Source of the DNA: Daphnia pulex
Taxonomy: Eukaryota; Arthropoda; Branchiopoda; Diplostraca; Daphniidae
Direction: 5' to 3'
Length of the DNA stretch: 64,000 bases
Assembly (NCBI RefSeq): GCF_021134715.1
Contig: NC_060019.1
Span: 930,001-994,000, forward strand
In this document: in pieces, positions 35,579-47,680 of the stretch
How the letters are laid out: each line of letters starts with the position of its first letter
How positions within the stretch are numbered: the stretch's first letter is position 1
Notes under the pieces: generated by a model
The model's input: the letters and a program-made list of their open reading frames with translations, nothing else
Databases searched by the model: none
What the model was told of the DNA's origin: nothing
Position numbers and translations under genes: made by a program

Positions 35579-36040
35579 TGGCCAAGTATAACTGCAAATC
35601 AATTAATCGAAAAATCTTTTATTTTAGAAATGTCACTAGTTATATCGCCATGTAATAACCTCGAGATTTGTGAATTGTGGCCATTTGGAACGGATCCAGA
35701 ACGAGAATGAAAAGGTGGCCTTGGTGCCGGTCAAAAGACTAAAGACGGGACTGCGCAGAATAGCCACACCGAACGACAGTGAAGTCCCGCGATCAACTCT
35801 GATATAATTCGAGCCACTTAACGGAAGAGGGGCTTCATTCTCCGGCTCCCAAGGTGAATTTCTGTTCTCGATTTTCCACTTGACAGCGGGATCCGACTGG
35901 TCAATCCACGGTTTTACCACTCCGTTTTCGAAATTATTGTTATCCATCACTGAAACGTCAGCTGCTGCAATAACTGATGTCTCGTTCATAATGATGAAAA
36001 TCACCACCACAACTAAAAATGGAAGGAAATGATTTTCCAT

Positions 36041-37833
36041 CGTCTGAATCGATTTGTAGAAACGACCAAATTGTCTTCAACTCCTTAAATCACTGACGGA
36101 TTCGAATAAGGTTTCCACGGTAGCTGAGTATAGTAGCTGCAGTGAAAGATTAAAATCAAGTTTACATAACTTAGCTATTTTCTTCATCGTTGTTGTTCAT
36201 TGTTGCAGATGAAATGTTGCTGATAACACACATCAATGACAGGCCGTTAGATTATGCTTTGTTTTATGATCAAGGGTCCAGTGGGTTATTTGAGTGTCAT
36301 TTATTATCACGATCAAGTTTGCTATACAGCACGCGATCACCATTTGGGTAATGATAAACAAAATTTATTATAGTCCTTGGTTGCAATTCAGCTCTATGTT
36401 TTGTTTGATACGATCGGGTCGTTATCTTTATAATAAACTGGGATAAGCTCACTAACGTGGGTTTTTTAAAATACAATCGTGAAGAAATTAATTGGGGTAA
36501 TTAATTTTGGCTTCTGTCATCCAAGACAAAATTTGAATGAGCCGCCAGCACCTGATAAGAGATCGTGTTTTAGTTACGTATATTAAATCGGTACGTCAAC
36601 GGTTGAAATAATGAATTATATTGTTATTTGTCTCATTTAGGATAATGGACAACAGAAAACCCCCATGACGACAGGGTAAAATAAGTCTCCATATCATTGT
36701 TTATCCGCCCTTATAGGATTTACCAAAAACAGGAGAACTATAATAATTCCCAAAATTTGATGAGGAATGAATCTATTTTGAGACACGAAACTTTGAACTT
36801 GTTTTTAGCTTAAATCGTTGGACCTTTATATAGAAACTCAGCCCTTATTTTACATGGCCCCATCAACCAGATTATGTGTATATTAGCACTGCGGTAGATA
36901 ACAGCAGAGAGGTAAGATAATTGTTAACGTATATTATGGTATATCTCTGCTTGACGAATTGACAGCAAATGAAAAAAGGGAGTAGCCTAGACATTATTAA
37001 TTACCAAATAGGGAATCGTTGGCTCTATATACCGATATTTCTGATTCATCTTAAAAAAGGAACAATAATTGCGCTATCAACATGGGAAGGAACTAGCATG
37101 TACATTTCATTGTACAAGGATAAGACTTGTTATTTAATTATCTGCTGTTTTTTTATATCGTGACTTTCTAGGATTTTTAAAGCTCGATAAAAAGTCAATT
37201 CAGAGCTATATAAAATTGACTGCTAAAAGGATGAAACACCATTTAGGTTCTTTCTCACCTATGTACAAAATTGTAAATCATTTACTTTTGGAATAATTTT
37301 ATTCAGTATAATATAGAAAGACAAATTATTTCATGTTATAGTTGCATAACCTGCTTGAGGATAATCAATTCCATTTCCTGAATAGGTCCCCGGTATACAG
37401 TTATACGCAGTTATAATATTTACCACGATGGAAAGTATGAAAAAGAATCGCGAGTCTTATATTGCGGTTTGCGGGAAATACCCCGTTGACATTTTCCCTC
37501 ATCAGAGCACATCAAGTAGCTTTAAAGATAAGTCACGAGCTGCGACATCTCTTGTCAGTCTATAACACGCCCTGCACTTTGTGAGACGTTTCCTTTGTTA
37601 TTGATTGACACTTATCTTATGACTACGAGTCCAAATAATATCAGGTTTCAACTTCAAGTATGACAGTATTGATATCTACATATATGTATATAGATAGAGA
37701 TAACTGGGTTAATAATTATACCGTGTAAGGATTCATTCGACTGTGGCGTTTAAGTGAGTTCAGTTGTAAAATTTGTGGTAGCAATTCATCGCTCGTCTGT
37801 AACGGAAATTTGCATTATTTCTCGTGGGAAAAG
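36041..37833. promoter_or_regulatory. intergenic between head-to-head lectins C and D
   Basis: 1.8 kb between divergent start codons, collinear with 18884-20261 between A and B. AT-rich with no coding exon. A run of tatatgtatatagata lies at about 37680. Likely shared control region of the pair. Confidence 0.5.
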
Positions 37834-38936
37834 ATGTTCAGATCCTTCCTGTTTCCGCTCTGCTTTTCATTGCTGGTGTTGGTGATCAAGTCGTCAGCTA
37901 ATAAACACATTGGCGATTTAAAAGAGTGCTGCAAACAAGCCTATCCAAAAGACGACATACACTACGATTACGATAACAATTTTGAAAACGGTATAATATT
38001 TCCCTGGATTGAGCAGTCGGAGTCTGGTGTCAAGTGGAGAGTCGAGAACACAACTTCGCTCTGGGAGCCTGGGAATGTCGCTCCTACACCGGTCAACGGA
38101 TCGACTTATCTCCGAGTTGATCGTGGATCGACTTTGTCGTTCGGTGTGGCTGTTCTGCGCAGTCAGACCTTCACGCTAAGGACGGATGAAGTTGCCACTT
38201 TCTCCTTTGACTTTTGGATTCGTTCCAAATGGCCGCAATTCACGAATCTCGAGGTGATTAAAACTATTATTTTATACTATCAGAAGGAAGGATTTTTTAA
38301 AAATGGTATCTTAATTGATGTGCAGTTGTATCTGGCCAAAAATGGAAATGAAGGTTTGTGTTTAAATTTGTACGAGTATTCCCATATCAACAATCGAGTT
38401 TGGGAGAGCAAGGAGATATCCTTAGACGGCAGAGACAGCACGTACAATTCGAATTTGTCGGTAAATAATAAAGACGCTTGATTATCTCATGTTAGTGCAC
38501 GATAATAAAGAACTTGGTTTTTTCTCGGTTTACCTGTCGCTGTGTCATTATTTGATTGCACGACGTGATCGCACAGCTGGTGTTTTATGCTTACTGCGGC
38601 ACTGACATCGAAGATGCTGTCGCTGTCGACAATCTCAAGTTTCAATCCTTTGAACCGTCAACCGACCCGCCAACCGAGGCACCGACCGAGGCACCGACCG
38701 AGACTACACCAACAACCACAACCGAGGCAACAACCACAACCACTACTACACCAACAACCACCGATCCTGAAACAACCGACGCACCAACCGACGCTCCAAC
38801 CGAGGCACCAATCAACGAACTGGCAAACGAAATATTATGGAAAGCGAAGTTGGACGAAGTTGGAACATTCGAGGTAAATTCTGACGCCAGCAATAAATTT
38901 AATTCTGTTGCATCTAAATTAAATCCTGTCGCATAA
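37834..38936 (+). CDS. lectin D: MAM-like domain and Thr/Pro stalk, no lectin domain
   Basis: Exons 37834-38253, 38326-38460 and 38577-38936; phases close to 304 residues. Signal peptide (MFRSFLFPLCFSLLVLVIKS), KECCKQAYP, MAM-like domain with NNFENGIIFPWIEQSESG, YLRVDRGSTLSFGVA, FWIRSKWPQFTNLE and VFYAYCGTDIEDAVAVDNL, then a short stalk of PTEAPTEAPTE / TTTTTP type. Where the other members go on to a C-type lectin domain, this one ends with NELANEILWKAKLDEVGTF and stops. TTCGAG followed by gtaaat at 38873 could be a donor to a further exon, but no lectin exon was found downstream. It may be a secreted MAM-only protein or a truncated gene. Confidence 0.75.
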
Positions 38937-39389
38937 CAAATAATTAGTGAAGCATTTGTTTTTACTTACAAATATTTTTTAACCTCTGTAATTTCTCTTA
39001 TGGATTTAGTTAATTTGGGAGGAAACAATTATTATACGTCGCTATACATGATTATGATGAGCTTAAAATTACAACATAAATTTCTTTAAAATTTAATCCC
39101 ACTTATCATTGCACAAAATAAGAAATAACTTTACTTGATGAATTGAATTCTTGATTCGAAAACCCGTCAAATTGCGTTCGTTGCTCCTCTGACACCAACT
39201 TGTCGCGATAGATCCTGGCACCCCTCTTAGCCCAGTATAATGCCTGCGATGTACAATGATTGAATACAGAAAATTTGATTGGATGTGGTGGTCGAAAGGA
39301 CTTACCATTACAACGGCATTTGAATCTTCCCAGCGGATTTCGTAACGAGCTAAACCTTCGGTCCACCTGGTTAAATGTCTTATTGTCGT
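38937..39389. other. 3' flank of lectin D
   Basis: No supported gene. Minus-strand frames at 39093-39434 include WAKRGARIYRDK, weakly like a dehydrogenase fragment, but too short to name. Confidence 0.35.
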
Positions 39390-39469
39390 TAACAGAATTT
39401 GAATTTTTTTTAACGGAACTACATTCCTTCTCATTTAAAGAAATGTTTAAAATAATTTTTTTTCAGGAA

Positions 39470-39770
39470 GGTTATATTGCTAAATAAGATTTCCTTCTCG
39501 CCATCGATAAAGAGTTACAACGAAGATTGATTGACCCAATAACATGGTATTTTCAAATGGCTGACAAAATAGCTGATAAAATAATTTTTGTTTTCAAATT
39601 GACCCGGCGTTTCGGAGTGGCCGGAATGAAAGCAGCTCTAGATTTGTTTAGATATTATGGCAGACCCAATCGATCACCCATGCTCAGTGTCAGTGCAGAG
39701 GCTCGTCAAGTGATTAAAATAGTATTTAGTGATAATGAATTTGTCCCGCAATTACGGTTAGTTTTGTAAA
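39470..39770 (+). pseudogene. HOGA1/DHDPS-like C-terminal exon remnant, copy 1
   Basis: Encodes AIDKELQRRLIDP and, after a divergent stretch of about 60 bases, LTRRFGVAGMKAALDLFRYY, then RSPMLSVSAEARQVIKIVF. This matches the C-terminal end of 4-hydroxy-2-oxoglutarate aldolase-type enzymes (RLIEPN..VTRRFGIPG..MDWFGYYGGP). The catalytic Lys/Tyr part is absent; an acceptor-like ttttcag precedes it. Not a complete gene. Confidence 0.65.
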
Positions 39771-40541
39771 AACATATCCCCCCAAAATTAATCCAACTTT
39801 ATAATGTAGAAAATACGAATGCTATTTTCTGATCACAAAGAAAGTTCGTTATTTTTTAGATATAATATAAAAATGTTCTTAAACCAAAAATTAAAAGTTG
39901 ATTTCTTACTTATATACATGAACTGATGACTATCAGTTAAATATGATTGGTCGTGTGCAAAATTGTTTCAACTTCCCCATTATTCATAATTTACGCAAAA
40001 TTAGAGCTTTTTAGTATATATTCGAATAAAAGCATGTTATGGTTGAAGCTAGGAGAAATGTAAATACTAAAAGATACTAAAAACTAGGCCCCCACTTTGC
40101 AGGGTTTCCTCAGCTAATCGTGATTGGGGATAAAGACTCTTATTTTCATTATGAGAATCTATTCGATTAGTGCTTTTTTGTCTTCTAAATAACTGGAATT
40201 CAAAAGTAATTTGACTCTGCTGTATAAGGATGAAACTATTTGGCAACAAATTCTAAAGAAATATAGAATGAATAAAATATCTAATACTGGCTATGTGCTT
40301 CAGCAATGTGCGATAATAGAATCCAATCAATATGGATAATAATGAAGCAACTTTTCTGAGTTCTGCGACACAAAAAGTTTAATTTAACGGAATTCAAGTT
40401 ATACGGAACTTTCAAGCCGACGACGTTCAACTTTCACAACAAAAAGAAGCTTCCAAGTTTTAAGAGAAAAAAAAATCAAGAAATAAAAGTGAACAGTCCG
40501 TAAAACCCATTAAAAAAGAAAGAAATATTGACCAGTTTGAG
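39771..40541. other. duplicated AT-rich spacer
   Basis: No coding exon. Corresponds to 44422-45154. The first 480 bases differ by indels between copies, the rest is nearly identical. Confidence 0.6.
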
Positions 40542-43002
40542 TTATCCAATCAATGATAAGGTGACTGCTTCATCCTCGGGAAACTGGGCTCTTTTCTCCG
40601 CATTCGGCAAGTACCTACGGCCGTCGAATCTCTCAAAATGAAACCAAATTTTATCATGCTCGATGGGAACAGCCGCAGGAAGGAGCTCCAAGGTTTCTTT
40701 AAGAAAACAAAACAAAAAAAGATATTATTTAAGATGGTTATTTGATATTAATTCTTAGTGGTCCAGAAACGCTAAAGTTTTACCTTCAGGAACGTTTAAT
40801 TGAAATTGGGGGTTATCTTCATCACTATCAACCATCAAGATATGATAGTGCGGCTGATCTTGGCTGGGAATGACTTTCTTTGTTCGGGAACAATTTTCGT
40901 CTTCATCAACTTCCTCATCGTCCAAATCTTCTTCGTCTTCATCAAATTCCTCTTCGTCAGAATCATCATCGCTTGTCACCTTGGATTTCCATTCATTCGA
41001 TTCTTGGAACTTCACATTCCAAGACACAATAACGCAAGGCTTCCTGAAGTTTCTTCCCCATTTTTTGTAATTGCAAATCACAACGAGACCAACTGAAAAT
41101 TTTAACGAGGACGGCCGATGATGAACAGTTTTCTGAAGAAGACAAAACAATAATGAAAGGGAAATATTTGCACACTCAAGATATAACCTCACCGCAGCAG
41201 CGATTTCAGCTTTTTGTTCGTTTAGCTTACTGATACATTCCTCTAACATTTTCGATGGATTCCGAGAAAATAAATCACCAATAAAAGGTTTATATTCTGG
41301 AGACTGAAAGTAATTCTACAAGTACAATAATAAGAATTAATCGTATGAATTTGTTTATACAGTAGGTGGATATCATACTTGAAGTAGTTGGATTGCATCG
41401 TCTAATTGGATGCCCAAACCGATACAGTGTTCTGCGTACCACGTGATTACGTTTGGGTTTTGGGGCGACATGGAGCACTTCAATCGTAGATAGAATAACA
41501 AGTCGTCTCTCACCTTTTCCAGCCCATATTCATCGTATTGGTTCCACATAAAATGCGTTAAAACTTCTAGCATATTAAACAAAACCGAGTCGACTGACGC
41601 TGCTGGTTGTTCTCTGAGGGATGGATACAAACTTGACTGGTTTAAAGACCCTCCACGACAGACGTCAATATAAATACTATCGTCCTCTGACCTAACGAAG
41701 GGAAACCAAAGAATCTTACAATGTTAAACTGTATAGTATTAGTTTATGCTGTTACCCGGCTGAATCCTTCCATCTAAGAAGAAGCTTATTTGGACGGTTC
41801 ATCATGAAATCCGAGAAACTACTTTCGATTTCCTTATCATCCTGGTTACAATAAACCGCCTCACAAACAATGCCCATTTTCCTAGCCACTTCCTGATAGA
41901 TGGCACACAAAACTGCTGGGCAACCTTCCTTTCTTTCAAACGCCTTCAAATTATGGAGAAAGAAAAATATAAATAAATAACATTAGACCTTCGTCAGCAT
42001 TGCATTTAAGCCAAATTGATAAAGTTGCAAGGCATACCTGTTGAAAATTACTATAGAGATTGTAATCAGAAGCATGAAAATATGGAAGTTTTTTAAAACC
42101 CAATTCATTGAACATAACTTGGTTTATGGAATCCAAAATTTTAAGATTTTTCTTCTTTGGCTCATCAGTGCTAGCACATGATACTTTTCCCACTTCCAAT
42201 TCCAGCAGTTGTTTCACTCTATCGGTTATTTTTTCGATTGAGCTTTCCAGGTCTTTCAAACAAGTTTGTCCTTTTCCATGTTCCAATGTTGACCACTGTG
42301 ATATAAGTGCAAATCCCTCAAACAGAGACTTTCGAAATTCTGGTTGGGCCATAAAATCTCTCCACTTTTTGTCCATTATAGACATCCTTACTTTGACTAA
42401 AACATCTCTGGCATAGTGAAGTGTGGTTTTATTTTCTCTTCTAAAGAAAATCAAATTTTGGTTATGTTTAAATTTCTAAAAAATTACATGAATTAATTGA
42501 TAGTCACATTTTCTTGTCATAGACGATTTCTTCAAGTTCATTCTGCACATATTCAGGAATGGGATATGACCCCGCAATCAACTCATTGATCACAATGAGG
42601 GGAGATTGACCCAATGGATAAGCTACAGAGGACATGTTTTGAACAGCTTTTTGGACTTCTTTTGCTTTCTTTTATCTCACAGTTGTCCACTCAAACCAAA
42701 CATTTTCATAGCTATTGGGAGTCCGTGAAAGAAAATTGCCCCACCTGTGCAACAGTTTTTAATTGTGAAAAGAAAGCAAAAACATTAATAGTTTATAACC
42801 TTTGAATGAACTTGAGCCTCCATAGTTCATCTGATCCTCGAATAATATTGTATAAAGGCCGACAGGAAACCATAAGACTTTGCAAGTCAGATATGGAAAT
42901 AGTATCCAGTGAAAAGATGTAACATATTAAAACTTCGTTAGACCACCCTCTTAGTCTGTGGTTAGACAAAGAAAGAAGACCCATTTTTTTATCTGAATCC
43001 AT
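40542..43002 (-). pseudogene. FBXO21: FBXO21-like F-box gene, copy 1, with premature stop
   Basis: Exons: 42800-43002, 42508-42744, 42038-42440, 41756-41943, 41379-41691, 41193-41303, 40784-41132, 40542-40696. F-box proteins are substrate adaptors of SCF ubiquitin ligases. N-terminal F-box (NEVLICYIFSLDTISISDL), transglutaminase-like block (EGCPAVLCAIYQEVARKMG, LLLRWKDSAG), then a YccV/HspQ-type domain (LKFSVGLVVICNYKKWG, PHYHILMVDSD) interrupted by an acidic loop, ending KIWFHFERFDGRRYLPNAEKRAQFPEDE. In the second exon the frame reads WTTVR-stop-KKAKE where copy 2 has WTTMRLKKAKE. The F-box also has an extra NHRLRGW. Probably a young pseudogene; the C-terminal part could still be made from an internal start. 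Confidence 0.85.
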
Positions 43003-43075
43003 TTTTCGACCTGAAATACACAATGCCTGTTCAATTTTTACGTTTAAATTTCAAAGTACGAAAGGGACGAACGCT

Positions 43076-43439
43076 CGATTTAGAAATTAAGTAAGAGTAT
43101 TGGAGTAAGAGTAAGAGCCTAAGGGATGAGAGGAACCTTCTGAATCATGCTCGTGGCTCCCGCTGCGGCGCTGCGAACGATCTTGAGAGTTGAGACTTTA
43201 AAAATTTACTATTTGTACTACATTTTTACTTTTCCCTGTGTAATTTTGTTCGTGATTTTTTTATTATGTGATGAAAATTTTATATAGATTGGTTTGTTTA
43301 TTTGTGCTTTAAAAAATTGGTTTTATAGACACCCTTTCTCGCTTATTTTTTGACGATTTATAATGAATCGTGAAACGCTGTATTCTTGTGTTGTTGGGAA
43401 AGAAGGAGACAATTTAGGCGCCAAATGAAATAGTCTTAT
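43076..43439. other. spacer upstream of FBXO21 copy 1
   Basis: Presumed promoter side of FBXO21 copy 1. No coding exon recognised. Confidence 0.35.
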
Positions 43440-43985
43440 GTAGTGGTATCCAGCGTTTTTGCCCAGTTGGACTCTCTGAGGTCTGAGCCTCTGAGGCATA
43501 TTCGGCCAGCAGACGAATCTCGGGCGTGTCTTTTTGTTTTAAAAATGGCGACCATGTTTTGTTTATTAGCAAGTTTTACCGCCTCTCAGACTCAGAGACT
43601 CAGATTCTTGTCACACGATTTCTGATCTGAAAAAGATTCATTAGGATGGTAATGAAGTTCTTGTGTTTGTACCAGTCGATATATTTTGATGGTTAGATAA
43701 ACGTAATGGACTAAAAGTAAACATAGTAACAGAAAAGATTCCAGTAGCATACTGTAGTGTTGCTACTGCTTGTGTTTCAGTTTATTTAGAACGAGTGAGG
43801 TAAAATGGATTGGACTTTTGGAGACATGATCTGTATTTAATGAGTTAGAATGTTCTCAACAATTAAAAAAAAAAATTGTACTCCATGTCTTGTCACTCAT
43901 GTCCATGTTTCCAAGCTCCATTTCTTCTCCTCTCTGGTTTTCTTTATATTAGTACATGATGTAATGGTAATTTTTTTTTAACCTT
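43440..43985 (+). repeat. direct repeat R3, copy 1
   Basis: About 545 bases matching 49430-49950 at high identity, with small indels such as the extra ctgaggtctgagcctctgag here. It contains aaaaatggcgaccatgtttt, which resembles a housekeeping-type translation start, but the frame closes after 27 residues. No similarity to known elements noticed and no clear terminal repeats. Confidence 0.75.
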
Positions 43986-44089
43986 TGGCCCAACTGGTTA
44001 AATGTCTTATATGGTTGTTAACAGAATTTGAAATTTTTTTACCGGAACTACATTCCTTCTCATCTAAAGAAATGTTTAAAATAATTTTT

Positions 44090-44415
44090 TTTTTTCAGGA
44101 AGGCTATATTTCTAAATAGGATTTACTTCGCCATCAATAAAGAGCTACAACGAAGATTCAAGATTGATTGACCCAATAACATGGTATTTTCAAATAGCAG
44201 ACAAAAAAGCTGAAAAAATATTTGTTGTTTAAAAATATTTATCATTTCTAGGTGACCCGGCGTTCGGAGTGGCTGGAATGAAAGCAGCTCTAGATTTGTT
44301 TGATATTACGGCAGACTCAATCGATCACCCATGCTCAGTGTCAGTGCAGAGGCTCGTCAAGTGATTAAAATAGTATTTATTTATAATGAATTTGTTCCGC
44401 AATTACGGTAGTTTT
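44090..44415 (+). pseudogene. HOGA1/DHDPS-like exon remnant, copy 2
   Basis: Same exon as at 39470-39770, but more broken: the TRRFGVAG block (gtgacccggcgttcggagtg) and the LDLFRYY block have lost register relative to copy 1. Confidence 0.65.
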
Positions 44416-44421
44416 GTCAAT

Positions 44422-45154
44422 ACATATCCCCCCAAAATTAATCCAACTTTATAATGTAGAAAATACGAATGCTATTTTCTGATCACAAAGAAAGTTCTTT
44501 ATTTTTCAGATATAATATAAAAATGTTCTTAAACCAAAATTCAAAATTGATTTCTGCTAAATTGTTTCATCTTCGATTAGCCATTATTCATAATTTACGC
44601 AAAACTAAAGCTTTTTAGTATATATTCGAATAAAAGCAGGTTATGGTTGAAGCTAGGAGAAATGTAAATTTACTAAAAAGATACTAAAAACTAGGCCGCC
44701 ACTATAAGGGGTTTCCTTAGCTAATCGTGTTTGGGGATAAAGACTCTTATTTTCATTATGGGAATCTACTATTCGATTAGTGTTTATTTTTTGTCTTCTA
44801 AATAACTGGAATTCAAAAGTAATTTAACTCTGCTGTATAAGGATGAAACTATTTGGCAACAAATTCTAAAGAAATATAGAATGAATAAAATATCTAATAC
44901 TGGCTATGTGCTTCAGCAATGTGCGATAATAGAATCCAATCAATATGGATAATAATGAAGCAACTTTTCTGAGTTCTGCGACACAAAAAGTTTAATTTAA
45001 CGGAATTCAAGTTATACGGAACTTTCAAGCCGACGACGTTCAACTTTCACAACAAAAAGAAGCTTCCAAGTTTTAAGAGAAAAAAAAATCAAGAAATAAA
45101 AGTGAACAGTCCGTAAAACCCATTAAAAAAGAAAGAAATATTGACCAGTTTGAG
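44422..45154. other. duplicated AT-rich spacer, copy 2
   Basis: Counterpart of 39771-40541. No gene seen. Confidence 0.6.
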
Positions 45155-47577
45155 TTATCCAATCAATGATAAGGTGACTGCTTCATCCTCGGGAAACTGG
45201 GCTCTTTTCTCCGCATTCGGCAAGTACCTACGGCCGTCGAATCTCTCAAAATGAAACCAAATTTTATCATGCTCGATGGGAACAGCCGCAGGAAGGAGCT
45301 CCAAGGTTTCTTTAAGAAAACAAAACAAAAAAAGATATTATTTAAGATGGTTATTTGATATTAATTCTTAGTGGTCCAGAAACGCTAAAGTTTTACCTTC
45401 AGGAACGTTTAATTGAAATTGGGGGTTATCTTCATCACTATCAACCAATAAGATATGATAGTGCGGCTGATCTTGGCTGGGAATGACTTTCTTTGTTCGG
45501 GAACAAACTTTGACTTCATCAACTTCCTCATTGTCCGAATCTTCATCGCCTTCATCAACTTCCTCATCGTCCGAATCTTCTTCGTTATAATAACGGTTTG
45601 TCACCTTGGATTTCCATTCATTCGATTCTTGGAACTTCACATTCCAAGACACAATAACGCAAGGCTTCCTGAAGTTTCTTCTCCATTTTTTGTAATTGCA
45701 AATCACAACGAGACCAACTGAAAATTTTAACGAGGACGGCCGATGATGAACAGTTTTCTGAAGAAGACAAAACAATAATGAAAGGGAAAAGTTTGCACAC
45801 TCAAGATATAACCTCACCGCTGCAGCAATTTCAGCTTTTTGTTCGTTTAGCTTACTGATACATTCCTCTAACATTTTTGATGGACTCCGAGAAAATAAAT
45901 TACCAACAAAAGGTTTATATTCCGGAGACTGAAAATAATTCTACAAATACAATAATAAGAATTAATCGTATGAATTTGTTTATACAGTAGGTGGATATCA
46001 TACTTGAAGTAGTTGGATTGCATCGTCTAATTGGATGCCCAAACCAATACAGTGTTCTGCGTACCACGTGATTATGTTTGGGTTTTGGGGCGACATGGAG
46101 CACTTCAATCGTAAATAGAATGACAAATCGTCTCTAATTCTTTCCAGCCCATGTTCATCATATTGGTTCCACATAAAATGCGTTAAAACTCCTAGCATAT
46201 TAAACAACACCGAGTCGACTGACGCTGCTGGTTGTTCTCTGAGGGATGATGGATACAAACTTGACTGGTTTAAATAATACCCTCCATGAAAGACGTCAAT
46301 ATAAATACTATCGTCCTCTGACCTAACGAAGGGAAACCAAAGAATCTTACAATGTTAAACTGTATAGTAATAGTTTATGCTGTTACCCGGCTGAATCCTT
46401 CCATCTAAGAAGAAGCTTTGGACGGTTCATCATCCGTATCCAGAAATTACTTTCATGTTGGTCACAATAAACCGCCTCACAAACAATGCCCATTTTCCTA
46501 GCCACTTCTTGATAGATGGCACACAAAACTGCTGGGCACCCTTCCTTTCTTTCAAACGCCTTCAAATTATGGAGAAAGAAAAATATAAATAAAACACATT
46601 AGACCTTCATCAGCATTGCATTTTAGCCAAATTGATAAAGTTGCAAGGCATACCTGTTGAATATTACTGTAGAAATTGCAATCAGAAACATAAAAATATG
46701 AAAGTTGTTTAAAACCCAATTCATTGAACATAACTTGGTTTATGGAATCCAAAATTTTAAGATTTTTCTTCTTTGGCTCATCAGTGCTAGCACATGATAC
46801 TTTTCCCACTTCCAATTCCAGCAGTTGTTTCACTCTATCAGTTATTTTTTCAATTGAGCTTTCCAGGTCTTTCAAACAAGTTTGTCCTGTTCCATGTTCT
46901 AATGTTGACCACTGTGATATAAGTGCAACTCCCTCAAACAGAGACTTCCGAGATTCTGGTTGGGCCATAAAATCTCTCCACTTTTTGTCCAGTATAGAGA
47001 TTCTCACTTTGACTAATACATCTCTGGCATAGTGAAGTGTGGTTTTATTTTCTCTTCTAAAGAAAATCAAATTTTGGTTATGTTTAAATTTCTAATAAAT
47101 TACATGAATTAATTGATAAGTCACATTTTCTTGTCATAGACGATTTCTTCAAGTTCATTCTGCACATATTCAGGAATGGGATATGACCCCACAATCAACT
47201 CGTTGATCACAATGAGGGGAGATTGACCCAATGGATAAGCTACAGAGGACATGTTTTGAACAGCTTTTTGGACTTCTTTTGCTTTCTTTAATCTCATAGT
47301 TGTCCACTCAAACCAATCATTTTCATAGCTATTGGGAGTCTGCAAAAGAAAATTGCCCCACCTGTGCAACAGTTTTTAATTGTAAAAAGAAAGCAAAAAC
47401 ATTAATAGTTTATAACCTTTGAATGAACTTGAGCCTCCATAGCTCATCTGATCCTCGAATAATATTGTATAAAGGCCGACAGGAAACCATAAGACTTTGC
47501 AAGTCAGATATGGAAATAGTATCCAGTGAAAAGATGTAACATATTAAAACTTCGTTAGACAAAGAAAGAAGACTCAT
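45155..47577 (-). CDS. FBXO21: FBXO21-like F-box protein, copy 2, intact
   Basis: Exons: 47417-47577, 47125-47361, 46654-47056, 46387-46559, 46004-46322, 45818-45928, 45397-45757, 45155-45309; all phases close to 639 residues. F-box at the very N-terminus (MSLLSLSNEVLICYIFSLD), then WTTMRLKKAKEVQKAV, KKNLKILDSINQVMFNELGF, transglutaminase-like block AVLCAIYQEVARKMGIVCEAV, EDDSIYIDVFHGGYY, and a YccV-type domain with an acidic loop (DSDDEEVDEGDEDSDNEEVD) and C-terminal FERFDGRRYLPNAEKR. Exon lengths differ from copy 1 only by multiples of three in the transglutaminase and acidic-loop regions. FBXO21 in vertebrates is an SCF adaptor; the substrate here is unknown. Confidence 0.9.
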
Positions 47578-47680
47578 TTTCTTTGTCTGAATCTATTTTT
47601 CGACCTGAAATACACAATGCCTGCTGTTTAATGTTTACGTTAAAATTTCAAAGTACGAAACGGACGAACGGTTTGGAAAT

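Larger units (their letters stand above)
29114..36040 (-). pseudogene. lectin C: MAM / stalk / C-type lectin gene split by a copia insertion
   Basis: Exons on both sides of the insertion: 35660-36040; exon 2 from 35591 down to the insertion point, continuing 30512-30400; 29832-30333; 29633-29718; 29444-29561; 29114-29373. All lectin exons are open, and apart from the insertion no lesion is visible; the uninterrupted ancestor would have had 490 residues. Signal peptide, MAM-like domain (NNFENGVVKPW, FWIRSKWPQFTNLE, AVAIDDL), a longer Ser/Thr stalk than lectin A with TTRRT motifs, and a C-type lectin domain with VGEPNG (EPN) and YWYDNLC. Head-to-head with lectin D. The insertion lies in the MAM exon at the conserved LYLAKNGNEG. 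Confidence 0.88.
39390..43075. repeat. tandem segmental duplication, copy 1
   Basis: Matches 44003-47680 with an offset of about 4.61 kb. Stretches such as 40250-40790 and 44863-45400 look identical base for base, so the duplication is young. Each copy carries a HOGA1-like exon remnant and an FBXO21-like gene. Confidence 0.9.
44003..47680. repeat. tandem segmental duplication, copy 2
   Basis: Second copy of 39390-43075, same orientation, starting in the intron before the HOGA1-like exon (tggttaaatgtctta) and ending just upstream of the F-box gene start. Confidence 0.9.

Noticed and set aside
39093-39434. Minus-strand frames with WAKRGARIYRDK
   Set aside because: Short, interrupted, and only a weak likeness to a dehydrogenase motif.
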